From contig NZ_RKRF01000011.1 in the NCBI RefSeq assembly GCF_003843875.1, forward strand, positions 124,001 to 188,000: DNA of 64,000 nt. The letters run 5' to 3'. The position numbers were made by a program, and so were the translations under genes. This DNA is from Aquisalibacillus elongatus (GTDB lineage Bacteria; Bacillota; Bacilli; Bacillales; Alkalibacillaceae). The notes under the pieces were generated by a model. It was not told the origin of the DNA and made no database searches. It saw only the letters and a list, made by a program, of their open reading frames with translations. This document shows positions 1-8,293 of this stretch, in pieces. Within the stretch, counting starts at the first letter, position 1, and each line of letters starts with the position of its first letter.

Positions 1-1
1 T

Positions 2-919
2 CAAGAGGTTTCCAAAGAGGAATCAGAAGAAGAGTCAACAGAGCGTCAAACAAGTACAAAACAGACGTTCCTTACGTTCTATGAACAATATGTTCATGTT
101 GTAAAAGAAACAAAACAATTATTTTCAAACTGGTCACAACGTCCAGAATTGGATCTTTCCAAAATCAGACAATTAATCCATCCATTAATCGAAAAAGGAG
201 AATCTTCCTCAAATGTCTTAATGGAGCTCCATCATTATACGGATAAAAATGATTATTTTTATCATCACATCGTAGCGATGTCAGTTCTATCTGCTTTTAT
301 CGCTAAGAAACTAAAGTATAATCAAAATGAACGAATGCAAATCGCTTTAGCCGCTTACCTTAGTGATATTGGAATGTTGAAAGAGGACTGGCATTTGTAT
401 AAAAAAGACGGTGCTTTAACAGCTACTGAATACGAACGCGTTAAAAAACACCCTATATTGTCTTATCGAATGATTGAACACGAACCATACTTAAGTAAGA
501 ATACAAAAATTGCCGTTTTACAACACCATGAGCGATTAGATGGTACAGGTTATCCACTTGGTGTAGAGCATGATCATTTACACCCATATGCTAGAATTAT
601 TGCTGTAAGCGACATGTTTCATGCTATGACATCTGAGCGTCACTACCGAAAGAAACAGTCACCATTTAAAGTTATTGAAGAATTGCTTAATAGGCAATTT
701 GGTAAGTTAGATATGAAAATTGTTAAAACACTAGTGAATGCTGTCGTATTTTTTTCAGCAGGCACAAAAGTCCGTTTAACCAATAATGAAACAGGTGAGA
801 TTGTCTTTGTAGATCAAAAATATCCGACTAGACCAATGGTGAAAAAAGACGGAGATCAAGACATTATTAATTTAGTTAACCACCGGGAATTGTATATTGA
901 AGAAGTTCTTTTTAATTAG
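2..919 (+). CDS. HD-GYP domain protein (5' truncated by window edge)
   Basis: The frame is open from the first bases, so the gene starts upstream; 305 codons are visible. The C-terminal two thirds resemble HD-GYP domains, which usually hydrolyse cyclic di-GMP: His pair HHIVAM, KKHP, and the hallmark QHHERLDGTGYP. The position of the His-Asp doublet reads YLSDIGM, so the metal-binding His is a Ser here, and activity is uncertain. The final ~70 residues after the HD-GYP core look like a small beta-rich extension. The gene ends at a good terminator just upstream of dacA. A TTG at 149 is an internal codon, not a convincing start. Family call is firm, catalytic competence is not. Confidence 0.8.
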   Translation, partial: QEVSKEESEEESTERQTSTKQTFLTFYEQYVHVVKETKQLFSNWSQRPELDLSKIRQLIHPLIEKGESSSNVLMELHHYTDKNDYFYHHIVAMSVLSAFIAKKLKYNQNERMQIALAAYLSDIGMLKEDWHLYKKDGALTATEYERVKKHPILSYRMIEHEPYLSKNTKIAVLQHHERLDGTGYPLGVEHDHLHPYARIIAVSDMFHAMTSERHYRKKQSPFKVIEELLNRQFGKLDMKIVKTLVNAVVFFSAGTKVRLTNNETGEIVFVDQKYPTRPMVKKDGDQDIINLVNHRELYIEEVLFN

Positions 920-925
920 GTTTAC

Positions 926-970
926 AAAAACCATTAGTTAAGTAAAAAGTACTTGGCTAATGGTTTTTTT
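926..970 (+). terminator. Rho-independent terminator of the HD-GYP gene
   Basis: AAAAACCATTAG and CTAATGGTTTTTT form a 12-bp stem around a 20-nt loop, with a T run at 963-970, directly after the stop codon. Confidence 0.85.
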
Positions 971-1100
971 AGATTACAAGTTTAAGTCTATTATTTACAT
1001 ATATTTTTAAAGAATATGTCTAAATTACCAATGAGATTACAAATAGAATCGTGTATAATAAAACTGTAAAGCTATCAAGAGATTATGGGGGAAGAACGAG

Positions 1101-2420
1101 ATGAAGAGAACATTTAAAAAGATTAATCTATTAACAATAGCAACGTTGTTACTTTTAAGTACTTTATTTATAAATCCATATAAAACAGAAGCTGCGATTG
1201 AGACCGAAGCGGAATCTGCGATTATAGTAGATTTTGAAACAGGCGATGTTTTATTATCCAAAAATGCTGATCTAGCTCTACCACCAGCAAGTATGACGAA
1301 AATGATGACTGAATACTTAGTGTTAGAAGCGGTTCATAACGAAGATTTGTCTTGGGACTCAAAAGTTGAGATTAGTGAATATGCTTATGAAATCTCTGCA
1401 AACAATCTATCATCAGGTATAGGTTTGCGTTTAGATCATGAGTATACGGTTAAAGATTTATACGATGCTATGGTGATTAATTCTGATAACGCAACAACAA
1501 TCGCTTTAGCAGAATTTATTGCAGGTAGTGAAGGCGAATTTGTTAACATGATGAATGAGAAAGCCGAAGAACTTGGCATGACAGATTATAAGTTCGTCAA
1601 CTCATCAGGGCTGAATAACTCGTTCTTAGGTGAAAATAGACCTGAAGGGACAGACCCTGAAGGTGAAAACCTGATGTCAGCACGTGATACAGCTAAATTG
1701 GCTTATCATTTAATTCATGATTACCCTGAAGTTTTAGACGTTTCTAGTATTCCTCGTAAAGAATTTGAGAATCAATCCATTGAAAACTATAACTGGATGT
1801 TACCTGGCATGGGTGAAGGTGTCGCACATTTTACTTATGAAGGACTAGATGGGTTAAAAACGGGACATACAAACTTAGCAGGCTATACCTTCACAGGGAC
1901 AGCAGAGCGTAATAGCCAACGTTTAATTACTGTCGTGATGAAAACCGAAAGCAAAGCTGAACGATTCAATGAAACAGCTAATCTATTAGACTATGGGTTT
2001 AATAACTTTGAGAAAGTTACGTTATTTGACGCGGGACATCAAATTGAAGATGAATCGACTATTCCTGTAAGTAAAGGTAAACAGGATTACGTTGAAATTG
2101 AATCTAGCGAAGCGATTACGAAAGTGATTAAAAACGGTGAACAAGAGAATTACACTGTCACATATGAAATAAACGAAGAATTAATAAATGATAACGGTTC
2201 GTTAGAAGCTCCAATTGAAGAAGGTACTGAAGTTGGAGAAATGGTATTAAATTATGATGGTAACGAAGATTATGGGCATTTAATTAATAGTGATGAAGCA
2301 TCTGTTCCACTTGTTACTTCCCATGATGTAGAAAAATCAAATTGGTTTATGTTAATGTTACAAGCAATAGGTGATTTTTTCGTTGATTTATTTGCGAGTA
2401 TTAAAGGAATATTTTCCTAA
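1101..2420 (+). CDS. dacA: D-alanyl-D-alanine carboxypeptidase (PBP5 type)
   Basis: A 439-residue low-molecular-weight penicillin-binding protein that trims the terminal D-Ala from peptidoglycan stem peptides outside the membrane. A signal peptide (basic start, hydrophobic stretch to about residue 25, cleavage near KTEA-A) precedes the three active-site motifs: SMTK with Ser64 and Lys67, SDN in VINSDNA, and KTG in LKTGHT. The C-terminal end (FFVDLFASIKGIFS) is the amphipathic anchor typical of PBP5 proteins. ATG at 1101 is preceded by a GGGGGAAG ribosome-binding site. A TATAAT at 1054-1059 is the likely -10 box, without a good -35. pdxS follows after 24 bp with no terminator, as in B. subtilis. 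Confidence 0.96.
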   Translation: MKRTFKKINLLTIATLLLLSTLFINPYKTEAAIETEAESAIIVDFETGDVLLSKNADLALPPASMTKMMTEYLVLEAVHNEDLSWDSKVEISEYAYEISANNLSSGIGLRLDHEYTVKDLYDAMVINSDNATTIALAEFIAGSEGEFVNMMNEKAEELGMTDYKFVNSSGLNNSFLGENRPEGTDPEGENLMSARDTAKLAYHLIHDYPEVLDVSSIPRKEFENQSIENYNWMLPGMGEGVAHFTYEGLDGLKTGHTNLAGYTFTGTAERNSQRLITVVMKTESKAERFNETANLLDYGFNNFEKVTLFDAGHQIEDESTIPVSKGKQDYVEIESSEAITKVIKNGEQENYTVTYEINEELINDNGSLEAPIEEGTEVGEMVLNYDGNEDYGHLINSDEASVPLVTSHDVEKSNWFMLMLQAIGDFFVDLFASIKGIFS

Positions 2421-2444
2421 ATAGAATATCAGGGGGTTCATTTC

Positions 2445-3329
2445 ATGAGTCATGTAGGTACTGATCGTGTTAAAAGAGGTATGGCAGAAATGCAAAAAGG
2501 TGGCGTCATCATGGACGTCGTTAACGCAGAACAAGCAAAAATTGCAGAAGAAGCTGGGGCTGTTGCAGTAATGGCCTTAGAGCGTGTACCAGCTGACATT
2601 CGTGCAGCAGGCGGAGTCGCTCGTATGGCTGATCCAACGATTGTTGAAGAAGTGATGAATGCTGTGTCAATTCCAGTAATGGCCAAAGCTCGTATCGGCC
2701 ATATTGTAGAAGCGCGTGTACTTGAATCAATGGGTGTTGATTATATTGATGAAAGTGAAGTACTAACACCTGCAGATGAGGTATTCCACATTAATAAACG
2801 TGAATATACAGTTCCGTTTGTCTGTGGTTGCCGCAATCTAGGTGAAGCTGTACGTCGTATTGGCGAAGGTTCATCGATGTTGCGTACTAAAGGTGAACCA
2901 GGAACAGGTAATATTGTGGAAGCTGTTCGTCATATGCGTGAAGTTCAAAAACAAATCAAAGAAGTAACAAATATGGCAGAAGATGAGTTAATGGTTTATG
3001 CAAAAGAAAACGGCGCTTCTTATGAAGTGTTATTAGATATTCGTGAAAACGGTCGTTTACCAGTCGTCAACTTTGCAGCTGGCGGTATTGCAACACCTGC
3101 AGATGCAGCACTAATGATGCAGTTAGGTGCAGACGGAGTATTCGTCGGTTCTGGAATTTTTAAATCAGATCAACCAGAAAAGTTTGCACGTTCCATTGTT
3201 GAAGCAACAACGCATTATGATGATTATGAATTAATTGCTAAGTTGTCTAAAGGTCTTGGTACAGCTATGCCTGGTATTGAAATGACAACATTAGAAGAAC
3301 ACGATCGTATGCAAGATCGTAGTGAGTAA
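2445..3329 (+). CDS. pdxS: Pyridoxal 5'-phosphate synthase, lyase/synthase subunit
   Basis: 294 residues of a TIM-barrel synthase that makes PLP from ribose 5-phosphate, glyceraldehyde 3-phosphate and ammonia delivered by PdxT. The sequence is very conserved: RVPADIRA, the substrate lysine region [17 protein letters not shown], and the phosphate-binding [12 protein letters not shown] near the end. The start has an AGGGGG site 10 bp upstream. pdxT follows after 12 bp, so the two subunits are co-translated in one operon with dacA probably upstream. Confidence 0.98.
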   Translation: MSHVGTDRVKRGMAEMQKGGVIMDVVNAEQAKIAEEAGAVAVMALERVPADIRAAGGVARMADPTIVEEVMNAVSIPVMAKARIGHIVEARVLESMGVDYIDESEVLTPADEVFHINKREYTVPFVCGCRNLGEAVRRIGEGSSMLRTKGEPGTGNIVEAVRHMREVQKQIKEVTNMAEDELMVYAKENGASYEVLLDIRENGRLPVVNFAAGGIATPADAALMMQLGADGVFVGSGIFKSDQPEKFARSIVEATTHYDDYELIAKLSKGLGTAMPGIEMTTLEEHDRMQDRSE

Positions 3330-3341
3330 AGGGGTATGTCC

Positions 3342-3935
3342 ATGCTAACCATTGGCGTTTTAGGGTTACAAGGAGCCTTTAGAGAACACAAGCAATCCAT
3401 TGAAGCATGTGGCCATGAGGCAAAAATTATCAAACGTAAAGAAGAACTAGAAGAGATTGATGGTTTAATTTTGCCTGGTGGTGAGAGCACTACTATGAGA
3501 CGTTTAATTGACCGTTATGACTTTTTCGATGCGCTTCGTACTTTTGGTCAATCAGGAAAGCCGATTTTTGGTACATGTGCGGGTCTGATTCTTTTAGCGA
3601 CTGAAATTGAAGGTAATTCATCTGCCCACTTACAACTAATGGATATGAAAGTTGAGCGTAATGCGTTCGGTCGTCAAAAGGAAAGCTTTGAGTCCAAACT
3701 AAAGGTCCAAGGGGTCGCAAATGATTTTGAAGCAGTTTTTATACGTGCACCTTATATTGCTGAAGTCAATGAAGATACAGAAGTTTTAGCTACTTACGAT
3801 GGAAAAATTGTAGCTGCTCAACAAGGTCAATTTTTAGCTGCTGCTTTTCACCCTGAGTTGACAGATGACAATCGTTTAGTAGAATATTTTATTGAATTAG
3901 TTAAACAATATAAATTAAAACTTGCAGTAAATTAA
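3342..3935 (+). CDS. pdxT: Pyridoxal 5'-phosphate synthase, glutaminase subunit
   Basis: 197-residue class I glutamine amidotransferase that releases ammonia for PdxS. Visible motifs: LPGGEST, the nucleophile Cys in FGTCAG, and the His-Glu pair in AAFHPEL. I chose ATG 3342 over ATG 3336: AAAGGGG at 3328-3334 is 7 bp from the former and only 1 bp from the latter, and [12 protein letters not shown] is the expected family N-terminus. The last codons overlap the -35 box of the serS leader promoter. Confidence 0.97.
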   Translation: MLTIGVLGLQGAFREHKQSIEACGHEAKIIKRKEELEEIDGLILPGGESTTMRRLIDRYDFFDALRTFGQSGKPIFGTCAGLILLATEIEGNSSAHLQLMDMKVERNAFGRQKESFESKLKVQGVANDFEAVFIRAPYIAEVNEDTEVLATYDGKIVAAQQGQFLAAAFHPELTDDNRLVEYFIELVKQYKLKLAVN

Positions 3936-3950
3936 AAAAACCTTTATATT
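3922..3950 (+). promoter_or_regulatory. Sigma-A promoter of the serS T-box leader
   Basis: TTGCAG (3922-3927) and TATATT (3945-3950) are separated by 17 bp. The -35 box lies inside the last codons of pdxT. Transcription would start near 3957, just before the T-box stem I. Confidence 0.7.
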
Positions 3951-3956
3951 AATATT

Positions 3957-4200
3957 AATCATTTAAATGCATTGACGGGAACTAGTAATAAATAAGTTTA
4001 TGTCAGAGAGCTAGTGGTTGCTGTGAACTAGTATAAGTTATTTATGAATCCATCCCCGAGCAGATTAACTGAAATCATCAGTAGGTTAATCCGGTCAAGC
4101 ACCGTTAACGCTTCCGAGTTGGAAGAATGATTTTCTTCAACAAGGGTGGTAACGCGGGTATATAACTCGTCCCTTATGAAATAAGGGGCGAGTTTTTTGT
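3957..4200 (+). promoter_or_regulatory. T-box leader controlling serS (specifier UCC, Ser)
   Basis: A tRNA-sensing leader that allows readthrough when uncharged tRNA-Ser accumulates. Seen: stem I with GGGA 3977-3980 pairing with TCCC 4053-4056, the AGAGAG and GGTTGCTGTGAA apical elements, a specifier loop GAATCCA with Ser codon TCC at 4049-4051, the T-box core AAGGGTGGTAACGCGG at 4142-4157, and a terminator stem 4164-4177 / 4181-4194 followed by Ts. The antiterminator bulge base is T rather than C, which would give a wobble with a G73 tRNA. Confidence 0.95.
4164..4198 (+). terminator. Conditional terminator of the serS T-box
   Basis: A 14-bp stem, AACTCGTCCCTTAT with ATAAGGGGCGAGTT (one G-T pair), three-base loop, and a T run. 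Its left part can pair with the T-box core in the antiterminator form. Confidence 0.92.
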
Positions 4201-4227
4201 ATATAAACGATTAAAGGAGGATCACAG

Positions 4228-5505
4228 ATGTTAGATCTTAAGTATTTACGCCAGAATTTCGAAGACGTGAAAGGAAAATTACAGCATCGTGGAGAGGATT
4301 TAACTGATTTAGACCAGTTTCAGGATTGGGATCAAAAAAGAAGACAATATATTCAGGAGTCAGAAGAGCTAAAGGCTCGTCGTAATGAGGTATCAAAGGA
4401 GATTTCTCAACTTAAAAAAGAAAAGAAAGATGCTGATCACTTAATTAAAGAGATGCGCGAAGTTGGCGAACGCATTAAAGAAATTGATGAACAGTTAAAA
4501 ACGGTTGAAGAAAAGTTAAATGAACTGATGCTATCAATTCCAAATATTCCTCATGAATCTACACCTATTGGAGAGTCAGAAGATGATAATGTTGAAGTTC
4601 GCACATGGGGAGAAGTTCCTTCATTTGATTTTGAAGAAAAGCCTCACTGGGATGTTGCAACAGATTTAGACTTAGTTGACTTTGAACGTGCTTCTAAAGT
4701 CACTGGTAGCCGTTTTGCTTTTTATAAAGGCATTGGTGCTCGACTAGAGCGCGCGCTAATTAACTTTATGATGGATTACCAAGTGGATGAGCATGGTTAC
4801 CATGAAATGATGCCACCACAAATGGTCAATACCGAAAGCTTAAAAGGTACCGGTCAATTTCCAAAGTTTACTGAAGATGTATTTAAGCTTGAGGATTGGG
4901 GTTACTATTTAATTCCGACAGCTGAAGTGCCTGTAACGAATTATCATCGTGATGAGATATTAGCAGTAGAAGATTTACCTAAGAAATTTGCAGCATATAG
5001 TGCCAACTTCCGCTCAGAGGCAGGATCTGCGGGTCGTGACACAAGAGGCCTTATTCGTCAACATCAATTTAACAAAGTTGAACTAGTTCACATAGCTAAG
5101 CCAGAAGATTCTTATGAGACGTTAGAAGTATTAACAGGTCACGCTGAGAAAATTCTACAATTATTAGAACTTCCATATCGCGTAATGAGCATGTGTACTG
5201 GCGATTTAGGTTTTACAGCTGCTAAAAAATACGATATTGAGGTATGGATGCCTAGTAACAATACCTACCGAGAGATTTCCTCTTGTTCAAATTTCGAAGC
5301 TTTCCAAGCAAGACGTGCTGGAATTCGATTCCGCCGTGATGCTAAGGCTAAACCTGAATTTGTACACACGTTAAATGGTTCAGGTCTAGCAGTTGGACGT
5401 ACTGTGGCTGCGATTTTAGAAAATTATCAACAAGAAGATGGCAGTGTTGTGATCCCAGAAGCGTTACGTCCTTATATGGGTAATCGTGAGAAAATTGAAG
5501 CTTAA
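4228..5505 (+). CDS. serS: Seryl-tRNA synthetase
   Basis: 425 residues, normal family length. An N-terminal coiled-coil arm (about residues 28-105, rich in Lys and Glu) grips the long variable arm of tRNA-Ser. The class II core follows: motif 2 region [26 protein letters not shown] and motif 3 region [26 protein letters not shown] lies 7 bp before ATG. Expression is set by the T-box leader just upstream. A weak inverted repeat follows the stop, then a tRNA-Ser gene. Confidence 0.98.
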   Translation: MLDLKYLRQNFEDVKGKLQHRGEDLTDLDQFQDWDQKRRQYIQESEELKARRNEVSKEISQLKKEKKDADHLIKEMREVGERIKEIDEQLKTVEEKLNELMLSIPNIPHESTPIGESEDDNVEVRTWGEVPSFDFEEKPHWDVATDLDLVDFERASKVTGSRFAFYKGIGARLERALINFMMDYQVDEHGYHEMMPPQMVNTESLKGTGQFPKFTEDVFKLEDWGYYLIPTAEVPVTNYHRDEILAVEDLPKKFAAYSANFRSEAGSAGRDTRGLIRQHQFNKVELVHIAKPEDSYETLEVLTGHAEKILQLLELPYRVMSMCTGDLGFTAAKKYDIEVWMPSNNTYREISSCSNFEAFQARRAGIRFRRDAKAKPEFVHTLNGSGLAVGRTVAAILENYQQEDGSVVIPEALRPYMGNREKIEA

Positions 5506-5511
5506 TATTGC

Positions 5512-5541
5512 AGGGTGTTCTCATTTAAATGAGAGCACCCT
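5512..5541 (+). terminator. Inverted repeat after serS, probable weak terminator
   Basis: AGGGTGTTCTCAT and ATGAGAGCACCCT pair over 13 bp with a 4-nt loop, but the following bases (ATCATTTG) have no real T run. Confidence 0.5.
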
Positions 5542-5597
5542 ATCATTTGAACTGTTTTTATGGAATTTACAGAAAATAAAAAAATCGCAACAACTTG

Positions 5598-5626
5598 TTG
5601 CGTCCTGTCAGATCGTGTGGTATATT
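5598..5626 (+). promoter_or_regulatory. Promoter of tRNA-Ser
   Basis: TTGCGT (5598-5603), 17-bp spacer, TATATT (5621-5626) with an extended TGG just before the -10. The start of transcription would be about 13 bp before the tRNA. Confidence 0.7.
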
Positions 5627-5645
5627 AATTTTTGTCAGCTCATAC

Positions 5646-5738
5646 GGAGGAGTACCCAAGTCCGGCTGAAGGGAGCGGTCTTGAAAACCGCCAGGGGCTT
5701 CACGGCCCGCGGGGGTTCGAATCCCTCCTCCTCCGCCA
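5646..5738 (+). tRNA. tRNA-Ser (anticodon UGA)
   Basis: 93-nt cloverleaf with encoded CCA. Acceptor GGAGGAG pairs with CTCCTCC, discriminator G, anticodon stem-loop GCGGT-CTTGAAAA-CCGC giving TGA, a long class II variable arm (GGGGCTTCACGGCCC region), and T-loop TTCGAAT. It reads UCA codons (and others by wobble), so it is not the same isoacceptor as the UCC specifier of the neighbouring T-box. Confidence 0.97.
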
Positions 5739-5768
5739 TTATTTAAAACATGACAATATAACAGGATT

Positions 5769-5791
5769 GGTTACATACGTAACCTTTTTTT
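5769..5791 (+). terminator. Terminator after tRNA-Ser
   Basis: GGTTAC-ATAC-GTAACC followed by seven Ts, 30 bp after the tRNA. Confidence 0.8.
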
Positions 5792-5917
5792 ATATCTTTT
5801 TTTAAGAGAAAAATAGAAAATATTTCGAAATTAATATATAATTTGTCGTAGAATGTATGATAAAAAAGATATTGCGAATATTAGGTGTTGTTAAAGGAAT
5901 TACCTATATTTAGCTCT

Positions 5918-6127
5918 GTTGTTGTAATGTGATTCGCTACCGGCGGACGCTTTCCTGGGGGCGCGAGTTCAACTTCCCAAAGCTCACTGCCGTTTCGCTT
6001 TGCGTGATTTTCACTTCGCGCTATTCCACGACGAACTGGACGTTCTAGTGTCGGCGTTGGCCACAGGACGTGGCCGATTTTAGCCGACCTAGGAGTCGCC
6101 GCCTATCGCTCATCACATTACAACAAC
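5918..6127. repeat. Palindromic repeat, copy A (210 bp, with hairpin insert)
   Basis: Bounded by perfect 16-bp inverted repeats, GTTGTTGTAATGTGAT and ATCACATTACAACAAC. The core matches copies at 44767 and 53710, including the block CTTCCCAAAGCTCACTGCCG. Internal arms 5961-5968 and 6013-6021 pair. Unlike the other copies, about 63 extra bases (6028-6090) form two further hairpins. It occupies most of the 460-bp gap between tRNA-Ser and the M23 peptidase gene; the rest is AT-rich, with a possible promoter TTAACA-N18-TAAATT at 6146-6175. GC is clearly higher than the flanks. No protein is credible here. Confidence 0.9.
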
Positions 6128-6202
6128 TCCCTTAATGATTCATATTTAACAACATCTATTTTAAAAAGATAAATTACTAACTAACCTGGGGTACGAGTGT
6201 TT

Positions 6203-7141
6203 ATGAAGTTATTTAAAAGATGGCGTATTGTGGTTATGTCAGATGCACAACAGAATATAAAACAGTTTTCACTACATAAACTTGTGGGATTTGGTCTTGT
6301 AGCGATTTTTTTCGTATCTTTAGCCAGTGTTGCTGTAACGATTGGTATAATCCAGACTCTTTCTCATGATCAACAAGAGTTAACAGCTAGTTTAGAAAAC
6401 GCTCAAGAAGAGATAGATGTAAAGGATCAGAAGCTTGCCCAATTTGAAGAAGATCGTCTGGCAATAGAAGGTCGATTAACTGAATTACGTTCCTTAGAGG
6501 AACAATTGAAAGAAATGATGTCTTCACTTAATCCTGACCGATTAGCTCATTTTGATGAAGGACCACAAGGTGGACAAAGCCTATTGAATGATGACATTAA
6601 GTTAGTATCTTATGAAGAAGAACAAGGGTTAGAAGATTACTCGTCTTTACGTGAACACGTTCCTGAGTTAGTAGATCGATATAAAATGGCAGTCGATGAT
6701 TTATCTCATATGAAAGATGAGCTTAAACAAGTTCCTATTGCTTGGCCCGCTGATACTGAACGAATCACCTCAGAATTTGGTCATCGAGATGATCCTTTTG
6801 CAAGAACAAAAGCCTTTCATGGTGGATTAGACTTAGCAGGCCCATGGGGAACGGAGATTTATTCAACCGCTGAAGGAACCGTTGAATTAGCTGGACGAGA
6901 TGGCTCTTATGGTTTATCAGTTGTTGTTAATCATGGTAATGGATATAAAACACAGTATGCTCATCTAAGTCAGGTAATGGTAGAAAAAGGAGATCAAGTT
7001 GAACAAGGTGATTTAATTGGTGGTATGGGCTCAACAGGTCGGAGCACTGGTGTCCATTTACATTACGAAATATATCACAATGGTGAACGCATTGATCCTT
7101 ATCCTTATATGACATTTGTTCAACGCGTATTAAATGAATAA
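6203..7141 (+). CDS. M23 family murein endopeptidase, membrane anchored
   Basis: 312 residues. A cytoplasmic basic tail and one transmembrane helix (about residues 27-50) are followed by an extracytoplasmic coiled coil (about 55-115) and a C-terminal LytM/M23 domain. Zinc ligands are intact: HGGLDLAG (His, Asp) and HLHYEI (HxH). It should cut peptide cross-links of peptidoglycan. A GTG at 6197 is also in frame; ATG 6203 is preferred as giving MKLFKRWR, although the GGGG site spacing suits either. A bactofilin gene follows after 15 bp, a pairing seen in many bacteria in which the bactofilin scaffold positions the peptidase. Confidence 0.9.
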   Translation: MKLFKRWRIVVMSDAQQNIKQFSLHKLVGFGLVAIFFVSLASVAVTIGIIQTLSHDQQELTASLENAQEEIDVKDQKLAQFEEDRLAIEGRLTELRSLEEQLKEMMSSLNPDRLAHFDEGPQGGQSLLNDDIKLVSYEEEQGLEDYSSLREHVPELVDRYKMAVDDLSHMKDELKQVPIAWPADTERITSEFGHRDDPFARTKAFHGGLDLAGPWGTEIYSTAEGTVELAGRDGSYGLSVVVNHGNGYKTQYAHLSQVMVEKGDQVEQGDLIGGMGSTGRSTGVHLHYEIYHNGERIDPYPYMTFVQRVLNE

Positions 7142-7156
7142 AGGTGGTTACGTTTT

Positions 7157-7585
7157 ATGAGATCGAAACAAGAAAAGCAATTAAATAATGTGGATACAAT
7201 TATCGGTAGCGGCACGACCATTAAAGGTGATTTAGAATCTGAAGCTAGTATTCGTGTTGACGGGACGGTTTCTGGTACAGTGGCTTGTCAAGGAGACGTT
7301 GAGATCGGACAAGAAGGGAAAATCGAAGCAGAGGTAAAAGGTCGTAATGTCATCGTTGCAGGTACGGTGAAAGGTAATGTGACATCTCAAGATATGTTAA
7401 AGGTTGAATCATCTGGTAAACTCCACGGAGATGCATCCATGAGTACCTTGGTCATCGATGAAGGCGGTCAATTTGATGGTCGCAGTTCAATGGGACAACA
7501 AGAATCCAATGAATCTAGTAATAAAAAGAACGACAATCAAAATAAGAAAAAAGACAAACAAAATAAAAAAGAACAAGCTTCATAA
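7157..7585 (+). CDS. Bactofilin (polymer-forming cytoskeletal protein)
   Basis: 142 residues. The central region (about 12-112) is a right-handed beta-helix with short repeats such as SGTVACQGDVEIGQEGKIEAE and VIVAGTVKGNV, the bactofilin fold that polymerises without nucleotide. The last 30 residues are a low-complexity Lys/Asn/Gln tail. It sits 15 bp after the M23 peptidase gene in one operon, which suggests a role in cell shape or local wall remodelling. A terminator follows directly. Confidence 0.92.
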   Translation: MRSKQEKQLNNVDTIIGSGTTIKGDLESEASIRVDGTVSGTVACQGDVEIGQEGKIEAEVKGRNVIVAGTVKGNVTSQDMLKVESSGKLHGDASMSTLVIDEGGQFDGRSSMGQQESNESSNKKNDNQNKKKDKQNKKEQAS

Positions 7586-7590
7586 TAATA

Positions 7591-7624
7591 AATCCGGTAC
7601 GAGTAAACGTACCGGATTGTTTTA
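7591..7624. terminator. Shared terminator of bactofilin and dck
   Basis: AATCCGGTACG and CGTACCGGATT make an 11-bp perfect stem with a 6-nt loop between two convergent operons. Ts follow on the plus side, and an A-rich stretch upstream gives Ts on the minus strand. Confidence 0.85.
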
Positions 7625-8293
7625 TGCCTTGATTAAATTTCTGGATGTTTGAATGAAGTTACCAACTCTTTCTAAAATTGGCTCGATGGAATCCTCGTCG
7701 TTATATAAATCATAATCATTAATATTAATGCGCATAACAGGACAAGTATTAAAATTATTAATCCATTCTTCATAGCGGTCATACATCTCACGCCAGTATT
7801 CGATAGGTGTGTCTTGTTCCATTTGTCTTCCTCTACTTTTCAGACGAGTTAACACATCATCAAATGACCCTTCTAGATAAATGAGTAGATCTGGATGTGG
7901 AAAATACGGCGTCATCACCATGGCATCGAAAAGACTTTTATACGTGTTATAATCCGTTTCATTCATTGTTCCTTTTTCATAATGCATCTTGGCGAAAATG
8001 CCAGTATCTTCATAGATGGAACGGTCTTGAATAAACCCTCCACCGTATTCGAAAATGCGTTTTTGTTCCTTAAAACGTTCTGCTAAAAAGTACACCTGTA
8101 AATGAAAGCTCCAGCGTTCGAAATCTCTGTAAAACTTATCAAGGTAAGGGTTTCCGTCAACTTTTTCGAGTGATGTACGAAATCCAAGTTCATTAGATAA
8201 AGCGTGTGTCATCGATGATTTACCGACACCGACTGTACCCGCGATGGTAATGACGGCATCGCTAGGAATTCCATATTTATTATTGGCCTTCAT
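7622..8293 (-). CDS. dck: Deoxyadenosine/deoxycytidine kinase
   Basis: 223-residue deoxynucleoside salvage kinase. P-loop AGTVGVGKSS near residues 18-27, the Asp-Arg substrate motif QDRSIYEDTGIFAK, the characteristic FERWSFHLQVYFL, and a lid region with KSRGRQME. It closely resembles B. subtilis Dck. The gene overlaps the end of dgk by an ATGA, so the two are translationally coupled. It phosphorylates dA and dC. Confidence 0.95.
   Translation of the reverse strand: MKANNKYGIPSDAVITIAGTVGVGKSSMTHALSNELGFRTSLEKVDGNPYLDKFYRDFERWSFHLQVYFLAERFKEQKRIFEYGGGFIQDRSIYEDTGIFAKMHYEKGTMNETDYNTYKSLFDAMVMTPYFPHPDLLIYLEGSFDDVLTRLKSRGRQMEQDTPIEYWREMYDRYEEWINNFNTCPVMRININDYDLYNDEDSIEPILERVGNFIQTSRNLIKA

Noticed and set aside
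5486-5746. 86-codon open frame after serS
   Set aside because: It runs across the serS hairpin and the entire tRNA-Ser gene, with no ribosome-binding site.
6035-6075. CsrA/RsmA-type binding hairpins (GGA in loop, plus strand)
   Set aside because: ACAGGACGT resembles a CsrA site, but only one hairpin shows GGA unpaired and no target gene is near; the minus-strand RUCCU reading fits at least as well.
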